Part shown: one piece after another, positions 8,298 to 17,001 of the stretch
Position numbering within the stretch: the stretch's first letter is position 1
Layout: every line of letters starts with the position of its first letter
Assembly (NCBI GenBank): GCA_965247015.1
Contig: CBDFGG010000001.1
Coordinates: 124,001-188,000, forward strand
Direction: 5' to 3'
DNA: 64,000 nucleotides
Source: JAIXWP01 sp965247015
Lineage (GTDB): Bacteria > Bacteroidota > Bacteroidia > Flavobacteriales_D > Sanyastnellaceae
Translations under genes and position numbers: made by a program
Notes under the pieces: model-generated
Databases searched by the model: none
The model's input: only the letters and a program-made list of their open reading frames with translations
Told to the model about the DNA's origin: nothing

Positions 8298-9560
8298 TGG
8301 ATAACGCGTTCCCCAGCGCACTTTGAGCCATTCACGAATCTGTTCTTCTCGCTGATTTTTAGCGGGATTATAAAATAATTTTCCTTTTAAATTTTCTGGT
8401 AAAAAATCTTGCGCCACGAAATTACCTTCATACATGTGACTGTATAAATAGTCCTTCCCGTAGTTCAATTCTTTCATCAATTTGGTAGGAGCATTTCTCA
8501 AATGCAGCGGTACTGGCTGGTCTCCTGAGTTTTTTACTTCAGCAATTGCATCATCAATAGCGGTGTATGCACTGTTCGATTTTGGTGAAGTAGCGAGAAA
8601 AATGGCGCATTGGCTAAGTATGATTCTGCTTTCTGGCCATCCGATATTTTCCACCGCTCTGAAAGTAGCATCAGCCATAAGAAGTGCATTTGGATTGGCC
8701 ATTCCCACATCTTCAGAAGCGAGAATGAGCATTCTTCTTGCGATGAATTTGGGATCTTCTCCCCCTTCAACCATTCGTGCGAGATAGTACACAGCAGCTT
8801 GGGGGTCGCTACCTCGAATACTTTTGATAAAAGCAGAGATGACATCATAGTGCATTTCTCCATTTTTATCATAACTCGCCATATTGGCTTGCACGATTTC
8901 ACCTACGCGCTCATTAGTAATGATCTTATCTTCGGGCAGAGAACTCACAACAAGTTCCAATACATTGAGCAAACGACGGGCATCTCCGCCACTCAGGCGC
9001 AAAAGTGCTTCATATTCTTGGACCGTTACATTTATTTTTTTGAGTTCTTCATCCTTTGTCAAGGCAGTATCTACAAGTCCGATGAGGTCTTCCTTCTCGA
9101 GGTGTTTGAGTACATAGACTTGACTTCTAGACAGCAGTGCTGAAATCACTTCGAAGGAAGGATTTTCTGTGGTGGCGCCGATAAGCGTAATGGTGCCGCG
9201 TTCGACCGCACCAAGAAGACTATCTTGTTGACTTTTGGAAAAGCGATGAATCTCATCGATGAAGAGAATCGCCCCTTGGCTAAACATCCCAGCATTTTTC
9301 ACACTATCAATGACTTCGCGCACATCTTTAACTCCTGCATTGATTGCAGATAGCTGATAGAATGGGCGTTTGAGTGCTTGTGAGATGATCAGTGCCAGCG
9401 TTGTTTTACCAACACCAGGAGGTCCCCAAAAAATCATACTTGGAATTGTACCACTATCGATCACTTTTCTGAGCACAGCCCCTTGTCCCACCAAATGTTT
9501 TTGGCCGACATATTCATCCAGATTTCTCGGTCTAATGCGTTCTGCAAGTGGTGCGCTCAT
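8292..9560 (-). CDS. rarA: Replication-associated recombination protein RarA (MgsA), AAA+ ATPase
   Basis: The 422-residue clamp-loader-like ATPase acts at stalled replication forks. Walker A is GPPGVGKTT (46-54), Walker B is ILFIDEIHRF (98-107), and sensor 1 is TTENPSFEV. The C-terminal tetramerisation region includes ASEDVGMANPNAL and HLRNAPTKLMKELNYGKDYLYSH, which are diagnostic for RarA. TAAATTTG lies seven bases upstream of the ATG (9568-9575), a possible -7 element with a very short leader. Confidence 0.95.
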   Translation of the reverse strand: MSAPLAERIRPRNLDEYVGQKHLVGQGAVLRKVIDSGTIPSMIFWGPPGVGKTTLALIISQALKRPFYQLSAINAGVKDVREVIDSVKNAGMFSQGAILFIDEIHRFSKSQQDSLLGAVERGTITLIGATTENPSFEVISALLSRSQVYVLKHLEKEDLIGLVDTALTKDEELKKINVTVQEYEALLRLSGGDARRLLNVLELVVSSLPEDKIITNERVGEIVQANMASYDKNGEMHYDVISAFIKSIRGSDPQAAVYYLARMVEGGEDPKFIARRMLILASEDVGMANPNALLMADATFRAVENIGWPESRIILSQCAIFLATSPKSNSAYTAIDDAIAEVKNSGDQPVPLHLRNAPTKLMKELNYGKDYLYSHMYEGNFVAQDFLPENLKGKLFYNPAKNQREEQIREWLKVRWGTRYPL

Positions 9561-9609
9561 GATGGGGCAAATTTACCTCAATTTAAAAGGATATCGACTG
9601 GCCGTGACA

Positions 9610-10914
9610 TCAATTCCAATTCATTATGGATTTGTGAATTTCATTTTTTAGAGTTTTATCTAAATCGACGTCCTCGGCAAATTTTTTCCAATTTAAAATC
9701 ACCTCTTCAATTTCGTTAATAATATGGATTGCGTTTTTGCAACTTATAGACGCTCCGACGGTAGCAAGATCTTTTTTGGTGATGTTTTTTCGTTTGCCAT
9801 TCACACTTAATGCGTGTTGGCTCACCCAGATATGATTCGGTTTATAGGCATGGCATAAATCATATGCGGGAGCTAACTCCCAAACTCCATCCTTCTTTAA
9901 TCTAAAAGAAAAGTTCTTGGTATGGTCATCACAATTGCGTGAAATCACATTAAAAACCATTCGTCTAAACATTTGCTCTGCCTCAACATAGTTAAGTTTC
10001 AACCTTCTCATTACTTCAAATAACTGCTCATAACTATAGCTAGTCACCTCATTAAAATCCATATGCGCCATTGCACATAATGTTTGAACGTGGTGTTTCA
10101 CATGTCCCTCTTCCCTATCAAATCTTTTGGTCATGAAATGTGCTCTTCCATTTTCTTCCAAAAGTTTGGATGGCATTATATCTATACCGCATGAAATAGC
10201 CATATTGTAGTAAGCCATTTCAACACGTCCATAGCCAGTGCTTTTACCTAGCTGCACATTACTAACACCATCCAATTTTAAAAGCCAGTGTTCAAAATCC
10301 TTGGGAGCTTTTGTTTGTCCAGATCGCACTTCTCTGGTTGATTCATTAAAAGCAATCACCGCCTTAGGTCTCGCTCCACCTGCCGAAGTACCAATTTTCA
10401 AAATATCTTTTACAGCCTTGTCTTCGTTTTTTTTCCATTTTGTTGAGAATGCAGATTTTTGAGATATCATATTTTTGGCCACGGCAACCAGCTCTTCAAC
10501 TTCCACATGAAATGTGTTTTTACTTTCAATTTGTGATGCAGGTTCAAATTCTAAAGCGCCCATTCCTCTAGTACCTATAAAACATAGCATTTCGACAGGA
10601 TTCATGCTATGTGGGGGCCTACCTTGTGAGGCCAGCCACACATTTATTAACTGATTACCATAGTTGTCAGGCAAAACATCTGCTAGTAAACCAGGTAGAC
10701 CTTTGAAAGTATCGAACGGAGCGTTTGTTGAAGACCTTAGCTCTGGAAAGCGATAAATATTTTTTGCTGACTTTATAGGCATTTTAATAGGCGCCAGGTC
10801 CCAGTTCAAAGATTTGAATTTTGGTTCAAATTCAAATCCTGCAATGCCTGTTGCATTGTCCCAAGCAACCGCCCCTACTACTTCATCCCATATTTTAATA
10901 AAAGCAGAGTTCAT
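9610..10914 (-). CDS. hipA: HipA family Ser/Thr kinase toxin
   Basis: The 434-residue protein is a full-length HipA kinase. The N-terminal subdomain (1-125) includes FDTFKGLPGLLADVLPDNYG. The glycine-rich segment GTSAGGARPKAV lies at 175-186. The catalytic loop NCDDHTKNFSF has D330 as the probable catalytic Asp, and the metal-binding Asp is D352 in LAPAYDLCHAY. All key residues are kept, so the kinase should be active. In E. coli, HipA phosphorylates glutamyl-tRNA synthetase and causes growth arrest; the target here is unknown. It follows hipB after three bases on the same strand, and both are likely repressed together from the operator at 11253-11291. Confidence 0.92.
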   Translation of the reverse strand: MNSAFIKIWDEVVGAVAWDNATGIAGFEFEPKFKSLNWDLAPIKMPIKSAKNIYRFPELRSSTNAPFDTFKGLPGLLADVLPDNYGNQLINVWLASQGRPPHSMNPVEMLCFIGTRGMGALEFEPASQIESKNTFHVEVEELVAVAKNMISQKSAFSTKWKKNEDKAVKDILKIGTSAGGARPKAVIAFNESTREVRSGQTKAPKDFEHWLLKLDGVSNVQLGKSTGYGRVEMAYYNMAISCGIDIMPSKLLEENGRAHFMTKRFDREEGHVKHHVQTLCAMAHMDFNEVTSYSYEQLFEVMRRLKLNYVEAEQMFRRMVFNVISRNCDDHTKNFSFRLKKDGVWELAPAYDLCHAYKPNHIWVSQHALSVNGKRKNITKKDLATVGASISCKNAIHIINEIEEVILNWKKFAEDVDLDKTLKNEIHKSIMNWN

Positions 10915-10917
10915 GAT

Positions 10918-11238
10918 TTACCAATTAGGTTTTCTTGGATACTCTTTCTTTTCTCGAGCGCGAGTTCTCTTTTGCTGCTCGAGCTTTGCTAATTGTATTG
11001 GACTGATAATCGGTTCTAGTTGAAATACTGAAAGGATTTCAATTTGATCAATGACGCGCAATACACGAATTAAAGTAGCAGTGGTAACAGATTCACCCTT
11101 TTCCAAAAGGCTAAGCGTAGAACGACTAATTCCAGCGGCTATTGCAACAGCATCTTGAGTTAGGTTTTGTTCAATGCGCTTTTCTTTTAGAAATGTCCCG
11201 ATCACTTCTAATAATGCTTTATCACTAAGAGATCTCAT
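10918..11238 (-). CDS. hipB: HipB-like antitoxin and repressor (HTH XRE family)
   Basis: The 106-residue protein has an N-terminal helix-turn-helix (about residues 10-65) with KRIEQNLTQDAVAIAAGISR, then STLSLLEKGESVTTATLIRVLRVI. The C-terminal tail is basic (KLEQQKRTRAREKKEYPRKP) and may reach the toxin or DNA. It is longer than E. coli HipB (88 residues). Its position immediately upstream of hipA and the well-formed palindrome just before its ATG support autorepression. Confidence 0.9.
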   Translation of the reverse strand: MRSLSDKALLEVIGTFLKEKRIEQNLTQDAVAIAAGISRSTLSLLEKGESVTTATLIRVLRVIDQIEILSVFQLEPIISPIQLAKLEQQKRTRAREKKEYPRKPNW

Positions 11239-11252
11239 TCTTTGTCCGATTA

Positions 11253-11291
11253 ATCATACATTAAACATCAAATATACATTTAATGAATGAT
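11253..11291. promoter_or_regulatory. hipBA operator palindrome
   Basis: ATCATACATTAAA (11253-11265) and TTTAATGAATGAT (11279-11291) are inverted copies with 12 of 13 positions matching, separated by 13 bases. The palindrome lies 15 bases upstream of the hipB start and brackets the promoter -7 element. A HipB dimer bound here would be expected to block transcription. Confidence 0.7.
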
Positions 11292-11299
11292 ACTTCAAA
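11269..11299 (-). promoter_or_regulatory. hipBA promoter, full consensus match
   Basis: On the minus strand TTTG (11299-11296), a 19-base spacer and TATATTTG (11276-11269) match the Bacteroidota primary-sigma consensus TTTG-N19-TAnnTTTG exactly. The predicted leader is about 24 bases. The element sits in the centre of the operator palindrome. Confidence 0.75.
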
Positions 11300-11314
11300 C
11301 AAAAAAAATAGTAA

Positions 11315-11989
11315 TCAGCCCAGCAAATCAGGGCGGCGCACTTTGGTTTTTTCCATTGCTTGCTCAAATCGCCACTCCTCGACCTTTGGAGTATTGCCGC
11401 TGGTGAGGATTTCAGGCACCTTCCAGCCATTATAATCCGCTGGACGCGTATAGATAGGTGGTGCTAGCAGATTGTCTTGGAATGAGTCTGTGAGCGCCGA
11501 TGTCTCGTCGTTCATAACTCCAGGAATCAATCGAACAATACTATCCACCAGCACTGCCGCTGCCAATTCGCCTCCACTTAAGACGTAATCTCCAATCGAA
11601 ATCTCTCTTGTGATATAGTGGTCGCGAATGCGCTGATCAACGCCTTTGTAATGACCACAGAGCATGATGATATTTTGCTTCAATGAAAATGAGTTGCACA
11701 TACCTTGATTCAATCGATCTCCATCAGGAGTAAGGTATATGATCTCATCATATTCTCGCTCCGATTTCAACTTATCGATGGCGTCTGCAATGGGCTGAAT
11801 CATCATCACCATGCCTGCCCCACCACCGAATTGATAGTCGTCTACTTGCTTCTGCTTGTGAGTACTATAGTCGCGAATGTTGTGGATGACAATTTCACAC
11901 AAGCCATTATCTTGAGCACGTTGCAGAATAGAATCAGCAAACGGTCCGTCGAGCAAGCGCGGCAGAATGGTTAGAATATCTATGCGCAT
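11315..11989 (-). CDS. trmD: tRNA (guanine(37)-N(1))-methyltransferase
   Basis: The 224-residue SPOUT methyltransferase modifies G37 next to the anticodon and prevents frameshifting. Motifs seen are MRIDILTILPRLLDGPF at the start, DDYQFGGGAGMVMM, LCGHYKGVDQRI, and the knot-forming EISIGDYVLSGGELAA. It ends with RPDLLG. It starts one base after the stop of the upstream aldo/keto reductase gene, so the two are probably cotranscribed. Confidence 0.96.
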   Translation of the reverse strand: MRIDILTILPRLLDGPFADSILQRAQDNGLCEIVIHNIRDYSTHKQKQVDDYQFGGGAGMVMMIQPIADAIDKLKSEREYDEIIYLTPDGDRLNQGMCNSFSLKQNIIMLCGHYKGVDQRIRDHYITREISIGDYVLSGGELAAAVLVDSIVRLIPGVMNDETSALTDSFQDNLLAPPIYTRPADYNGWKVPEILTSGNTPKVEEWRFEQAMEKTKVRRPDLLG

Positions 11990-11990
11990 A

Positions 11991-12974
11991 TTAGTAAGGA
12001 GGTAAGACTGGTTTGTTATTCAAAATGACTTCAATCTTTTCCATCACTTCATCGGTGAGCATTGCTACTTTGTCTGCCGCTTTTAATGTTTCTGTCAATT
12101 GCTCTGGCTTGCTAGCACCTAAAATAACAGTGCTTACATTTTGATTTTTCAAACACCAAGCAACTCCCAATTGCGGTAAAGAGATGTTTAATTCCTCTGA
12201 TAATTTTTTCAACCCAATGACTCTATTTTCATTTTCTGGGGTGAACGTTCTTTCAGCGAGCCAGTTCAATTCATCTCTCATCAGACGTGTATCGGATGGC
12301 TTTTGTCCAATATATTTTCCAGTTAAATATCCAGATGCGAGTGGCGACCAAATAGTGGTTCCTAATCCAACAGTTTTATAGATCTGATCATACTCCTTCT
12401 CTACTTTATCTCTCCACAACATGTTGTACTGCGGCTGCTCCATAGTGGGACCAATCAAATTGTATTTTTCAGCCACCATGTGCGCTTCCATAATTTCTTG
12501 CGCGCTCCATTCGCTCATTCCCCAATACAAAATTTTTCCCTGCATAATCAATTGATGCATGGTCCAGACTGTTTCTTCGATCGGAGTATTTTTATCAGGG
12601 CGATGACAGAAATAAAGATCTAAATAATCTACTCTTAGGCGCTTCAATGCGGCCTCGCAAGCTTCGACCAAGTGTTTGCGGTGCAGACCACGCTGCGTAG
12701 GAAGTTTCCCTCCCGCTCCAAAAAATGCTTTGCTGCTGACAATGTATGTATCTCGCGACCAATTTTTTTTCGCCAAGATATCTCCCATGACTTCCTCACT
12801 CTTGCCTGCGGCGTATACTTCTGCATTGTCAAAAAAATTGACACCTGCATCGTACGCTATATCCATCAAGCGTTCACTAATACCGTTTTCAATTTGATTG
12901 GCAAATGTGATCCATGAGCCAAAGGACAATTCACTGACTTGAAGTCCTGATTTTCCGAGTCTTCTATAATTCAT
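11991..12974 (-). CDS. Aldo/keto reductase, Kv-beta/YghZ-like group
   Basis: The 327-residue NADPH-dependent oxidoreductase has the TIM-barrel landmarks FFDNAEVYAAGKSEEVMG (catalytic D and Y), a Lys in SSKAF, the catalytic His in YLDLYFCHRPD, and the cofactor region SPLASGYLTGKY and VILGASKPEQLTE. The start MNYRRLGKSGLQVSELSFGSW is typical of the voltage-gated channel beta-subunit-like group. The substrate is unknown. It lies directly upstream of trmD on the same strand. Confidence 0.9.
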   Translation of the reverse strand: MNYRRLGKSGLQVSELSFGSWITFANQIENGISERLMDIAYDAGVNFFDNAEVYAAGKSEEVMGDILAKKNWSRDTYIVSSKAFFGAGGKLPTQRGLHRKHLVEACEAALKRLRVDYLDLYFCHRPDKNTPIEETVWTMHQLIMQGKILYWGMSEWSAQEIMEAHMVAEKYNLIGPTMEQPQYNMLWRDKVEKEYDQIYKTVGLGTTIWSPLASGYLTGKYIGQKPSDTRLMRDELNWLAERTFTPENENRVIGLKKLSEELNISLPQLGVAWCLKNQNVSTVILGASKPEQLTETLKAADKVAMLTDEVMEKIEVILNNKPVLPPY

Positions 12975-13003
12975 TCCACAAAGAAACGAATGAAGTTTTC
13001 AGA

Positions 13004-14155
13004 TTACAACGGATTAAGATTCTTTGTATGTGTAATATCAACAATACCGCCTACAAACCTGATGGGGCGGCCTTTTTCATCTTTTATCAAATATCCTTTA
13101 TCAAAAACCAAAGCATACGTTCCATCTTTTTTTCTAAAAAGATATTCGTCGCTCCAAAACTGACGGCCTTCCTCCACATGGAGACGTAACTTTTCGTCTA
13201 CTGCTTGAGTGTAACTTGGATGCACCCTATCCAACCACCACTCATAAGTACTTTTAATTTCTTCTGGATTGTAACCAAAAAGACTAGTCATACCGTCATT
13301 CCACCACAATTGATCTGAAATCAAATCCCAATCCCATACAGCATCATTCGATGCCTTCGATATCATACTATATCGATTCTCACTATCGACCACAGATTTC
13401 ATCGCCACTTCCATAGCGGTGATATCTGTTCCAACAAGCCAATAATTCAATCCAGGAATCAAAGGGTTATTCATAAAGCGAACATTCCACGCTATCGTTT
13501 TTTCATAGCCATCATTGCTATGCATGATGGTATTCACAAAGCGCAGCACGCCCGATTCTTTCCTATATATTTTTTCCAAAATATCTTCTCTGTACTTTCG
13601 ATTGGGCATGAGCTTTTCAGCCGCGTCAGGCTTTAAAACAAGCTCTTCAGAGGAATAGCCCAATACTACTTGACATTGATCGTTCCAATAACGAATAATC
13701 CCGTTCTCGTCCAACGCACAAATCATTTGAGGCAATTCATCCAATAAATTTTCGAAGAATCCATTTTTTTCCATCAGCTTTTTTTCGAGCTGATGGCTTG
13801 GTGTTACTTCAGTTAAACACATCATAACGACGTTGCGACTTTCCATTAGAATGGAAGCTGCATGACATTTGTAAATGTTTGGAAAATCACCAAAAGAAAC
13901 ATTCATGGAAAAATTTCCATCCTTTACTGCCTCGATAATATCACTCCAGAAAAAACGCTTTTTAAAATTAGATGATTTCATTTCTAAATCATCCGCATGC
14001 TCAAATGAAAAATCATCTCCTTTTAAACTAGTGAGCGCTTCGTGGAAAGCTTTATTAGCTAGAATAAAATTCCCGTCTATCGAAAATATAATAGAGAAAC
14101 CAGTAGATACATCCATCAGTTCTCTGACGAGATGCGGGATAGTAGAGGGAGACAT
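13004..14155 (-). CDS. PAS-domain protein without an output domain
   Basis: The start at 14155 (MSPSTIPHLVREL) is preferred; an in-frame ATG at 14200 would add a Pro/Asn-rich 15-residue leader. The 383-residue protein reads as three PAS modules in a row. The first (about 5-120) is divergent. The second (about 130-250) has FENLLDELPQMICALDENG and WNDQCQVVLGYSSEEL. The third (about 260-375) is a PAS_3 fold with NDAVWDWDLISDQLWWNDGM and a PAC motif, RKKDGTYALVFDKGYLI. No kinase, GGDEF or HTH domain and no transmembrane segment is visible, so it would be a cytosolic sensor acting on a partner. Ligand and partner are unknown. Confidence 0.8.
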   Translation of the reverse strand: MSPSTIPHLVRELMDVSTGFSIIFSIDGNFILANKAFHEALTSLKGDDFSFEHADDLEMKSSNFKKRFFWSDIIEAVKDGNFSMNVSFGDFPNIYKCHAASILMESRNVVMMCLTEVTPSHQLEKKLMEKNGFFENLLDELPQMICALDENGIIRYWNDQCQVVLGYSSEELVLKPDAAEKLMPNRKYREDILEKIYRKESGVLRFVNTIMHSNDGYEKTIAWNVRFMNNPLIPGLNYWLVGTDITAMEVAMKSVVDSENRYSMISKASNDAVWDWDLISDQLWWNDGMTSLFGYNPEEIKSTYEWWLDRVHPSYTQAVDEKLRLHVEEGRQFWSDEYLFRKKDGTYALVFDKGYLIKDEKGRPIRFVGGIVDITHTKNLNPL

Positions 14156-14255
14156 TGTTGTTGGTTTAGACGGTGAATTTAAGGGGTTTAGAGGATTCAA
14201 TGCAAGCGGAAAAAATTTAAATAATCACTATCTTTCGCCCACAACCAGCAAGAAA

Positions 14256-16295
14256 ATGATATTAGTGTTAAGGAAAATCGCCGTCGTCGTTTTATCGCTC
14301 CTTTTGGTCGAAAATATTGCCGCTCAAGAGTCATGCAGCTATCAACCATCTTCAAAAATTGAAAAACTGCTAGAACAGAGCAAAGACACTAAAAAATACC
14401 AACCCGATGAGAGGCTCGGGATACTCGAAAAATCATTAGAAGAAGACCCTAATTGCTTGCCTTGTCTTCAAAGAATTGGAGAAATGACTTTCCTGAGAGC
14501 GAAAAGGAATGGTTCTCCATTCGATATCAGTTTCAATTACTTTGAAAAATTAGTAGAGTTATGCCCAGAATATCATTCTGAACCATACTACTTCTTAGGG
14601 GCGATGAGTTATGCAGACCGCAAATACGATAAAGCACTCACCTACTTTGAGAAATTCCTCAGATTCCCAGACGAGGATCCTAGTAAGTTTGAAAAAGACT
14701 ATCAAAAAAAATATGCTGAGGTAGAAGAAGTGCTACCGATGATTAAAAAATACCAAGAGATATATGCAGGAAATATTCAATTCAATCCTGTCAAAGTTAC
14801 TGGTGTGAGTTCTAAGAATGATGACTATTTACCGCTTATTTCTCCCGATGGTGAAATCATGTTTTACACAAGAAAATATGAGAAGCAAGCAAAGGGCGAT
14901 TTCACAGCTCGCATCGTTGAAGAATTCACTTGGAGCAAGCGTCCGGATATCAATGCCATCTTTGACGAAGGTGCAGCATTGCCCCCTCCTTTCAACCTTG
15001 GAGACAATATCGGTGGTGCTACTATTTCTGTGGACAACAAAGAACTGATCATCGCGAAAAAAAATCCGCTGCCAAAAAATCCTGAAAATTTCGATCTCTT
15101 CAGTGCGAAGTTTAATTTAATCACAGATGAAAAAACAGGAGAGAAAAAATATGTTTGGTCTACGCTCGAACGTTTAAGTGATTTGGTGAATTCTGATGGC
15201 TGGGAGTCTCAGCCATCACTCAGTGGTGATGGTCAATATCTATTCTTTGCTGCGGCCCGCGCCGAATCAACACAAGACGCCAGCGGAAATTACTCCATTG
15301 ATATATTCATGAGTAAGCGCGGCGCAGACGGAGAATGGGGTCAAGCAAAAAAACTGCCTGCCTCCATCAACACCAAAGGCCGAGACAAAGCACCTTACAT
15401 GCACAGTGACAGCAGATCTCTCTACTTCTCTAGTGATGGTCATGTGGGCGTTGGAGGACTCGATATTTATTACTGCAAGATGAATGATGACGAAACATTC
15501 ACAGAGCCAAAAAATATAGGATTCCCCATAAATTCAGACAAAGACGAATTGGGAATTGTTGTTACAAGTGATGGTGAAGTAGCTTATTTCGGTGCACAAA
15601 ATCTCAATAATCAGCGCGGTTGGGATGTCTATCAATTTGAAATGCCGGAGGTGGCTAAGCCCGAACGAGTAATGATTTTGAAGGGAGAAGTTAAAACCGA
15701 AGATGGTAATCCTCCTTCAAATGCGAGTGTGGAAATCAAGTATGCACAAAGCAAAACGGTAGATAAAGTAAAGGTGAATGAAGATGACGGACGCTATGCA
15801 GCAGTGGTAAAAGTGGCAAAGAAAGAAGATATTGTAGTGAGCGTTGGAGGCGACAACATAGCATTCAACTCGCGTGTGGTAGCTCGTAAGGAAGATACCA
15901 AGCCCCCAGTAGTTGCAAAGTTGAACATGGAATCATACACCGCAGAAGCAAACAAGCCTTTTATCATCAACGATATTTACTATTCGACTAACAAGGCCGA
16001 TATAGAACAAAAATCGATATTGATCTTGGATGAATTTGCCGAATACTTGATTGAACACCCCAACATCTCCATTGAAATTAGAGGTCACACCGATAACGTT
16101 GGAAATGATCAAGCCAACCTGGCGCTATCAATGGAACGTGCATTTGAGGTGTTGAATTATCTTGTAAAAAAAGGAGTGGATGGAAAACGTATGACCAGCA
16201 AGGGATACGGTGAAACCATGCCTGTGGGCTCTAATGATACAGATGAAGGACGCGCTAAGAACAGAAGAACTGAGTTTTTGATAAAAAAAATGTAA
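14256..16295 (+). CDS. OmpA-family protein with TPR, PD40 propeller and CRD (PorE-like)
   Basis: The start at 14256 gives a signal peptide (MILVLRKIAVVVLSLLLVENIAAQ); the frame is open further upstream but only across the divergent gene. The 679 residues read as TPR-like helices (about 30-170), a WD40/PD40 beta-propeller with NDDYLPLISPDGEIMFYTRK, QPSLSGDGQYLFFAAA and DSRSLYFSSDGHVGVGG (about 175-460), a carboxypeptidase-regulatory-like domain (about 470-560), and a C-terminal OmpA peptidoglycan-binding domain (about 565-679; RGHTDNVGNDQANLALS, SKGYGE, NRRTEFLI). This order matches PorE, a T9SS component in Porphyromonas. Several paralogues of this architecture exist in most Bacteroidota, so T9SS function is inferred. 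Confidence 0.85.
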   Translation: MILVLRKIAVVVLSLLLVENIAAQESCSYQPSSKIEKLLEQSKDTKKYQPDERLGILEKSLEEDPNCLPCLQRIGEMTFLRAKRNGSPFDISFNYFEKLVELCPEYHSEPYYFLGAMSYADRKYDKALTYFEKFLRFPDEDPSKFEKDYQKKYAEVEEVLPMIKKYQEIYAGNIQFNPVKVTGVSSKNDDYLPLISPDGEIMFYTRKYEKQAKGDFTARIVEEFTWSKRPDINAIFDEGAALPPPFNLGDNIGGATISVDNKELIIAKKNPLPKNPENFDLFSAKFNLITDEKTGEKKYVWSTLERLSDLVNSDGWESQPSLSGDGQYLFFAAARAESTQDASGNYSIDIFMSKRGADGEWGQAKKLPASINTKGRDKAPYMHSDSRSLYFSSDGHVGVGGLDIYYCKMNDDETFTEPKNIGFPINSDKDELGIVVTSDGEVAYFGAQNLNNQRGWDVYQFEMPEVAKPERVMILKGEVKTEDGNPPSNASVEIKYAQSKTVDKVKVNEDDGRYAAVVKVAKKEDIVVSVGGDNIAFNSRVVARKEDTKPPVVAKLNMESYTAEANKPFIINDIYYSTNKADIEQKSILILDEFAEYLIEHPNISIEIRGHTDNVGNDQANLALSMERAFEVLNYLVKKGVDGKRMTSKGYGETMPVGSNDTDEGRAKNRRTEFLIKKM

Positions 16296-16322
16296 ATTTG
16301 AATCGCTAATCAATTTTATAAA

Positions 16323-16904
16323 ATGAAAAAATACTTCTTTTTCCTAGCTGCTTCCCTTATGATGGGCGGTTGCGATCATTCTAATCATAGTCATGCGCAA
16401 GAAGCTCCTGCGGTAAATTCTTATGGTGCTACATTCGATCCAGCGGGTGCCATTCCTGTAGACAGCGTAACATCGATGTTGACAACACAAGACAGTGTTT
16501 TCGTAAAATTCACTGGAACCATTGATGAGACATGCAGCGTGAAGGGATGTTGGATGACGGTAAAATTAGGCAATGGCGAAACGGCTCGTGTAAGAATGAA
16601 AGACTATGGATTCTTTGTTCCAACCGCAGGAGCTGCTAATTTGAAATGCACAGTAGCTGCTTGGGCATACAAGGATGTAACTTCAGTAGAAGATCTAAAA
16701 CATTACGCTCAAGATGCTGGTAAATCAGAGGCAGAAATTGCTGCGATTACAGAGCCTAAATCTGGAATTTCTTTCATGGCAGACGGCATCATGATCGAAG
16801 GGTACAAGCCTGCTGAGGAGCATCACGAAGGCGATGGTCACGATCACCACGAAGGAGATGGACATGACCACGAGCACCACGAAGGCGACGGCCACACGCA
16901 TTAA
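16323..16904 (+). CDS. DUF4920 lipoprotein with His-rich C-terminal repeats
   Basis: The 193-residue protein has a lipobox (LMMGGC, Cys16) and a DUF4920 domain (about 35-155) with the family signature ETCSVKGCWMTVKLGNG, in which two Cys may bind metal. A C-terminal tail from about residue 165 contains three copies of a HHEGDGHDH-type repeat, with a further His cluster (CDHSNHSHAQE) just after the lipid anchor. The His-rich segments suggest binding of zinc, copper or nickel, but this is inference. It follows the PorE-like gene by 27 bases and is probably cotranscribed. Confidence 0.85.
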   Translation: MKKYFFFLAASLMMGGCDHSNHSHAQEAPAVNSYGATFDPAGAIPVDSVTSMLTTQDSVFVKFTGTIDETCSVKGCWMTVKLGNGETARVRMKDYGFFVPTAGAANLKCTVAAWAYKDVTSVEDLKHYAQDAGKSEAEIAAITEPKSGISFMADGIMIEGYKPAEEHHEGDGHDHHEGDGHDHEHHEGDGHTH

Positions 16905-16939
16905 TACTTAGCTAGAAGATAGCTAGAATATATAAAATT

Positions 16940-16980
16940 GAACCCCAAAAATGAAATCGATGATTCCATTTTTGGGGTTC
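16940..16980. terminator. Bidirectional terminator hairpin
   Basis: GAACCCCAAAAATG (16940-16953) and CATTTTTGGGGTTC (16967-16980) form a perfect 14-bp stem around a 13-base loop. It lies between the convergent DUF4920 and M16 peptidase genes and can serve both directions. Confidence 0.8.
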
Positions 16981-17001
16981 TTTCTTTGGAAAAATAAAAT
17001 G

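Noticed and set aside
8610..9143. 177-codon open frame opposite rarA
   Set aside because: It lies fully antisense to a well-conserved gene, and its translation shows no family motif or signal.
9610..11238. hipBA as part of a mobile island
   Set aside because: No integrase, repeats, tRNA or att-like sites flank it, and its neighbours are ordinary housekeeping genes. Composition could not be measured.
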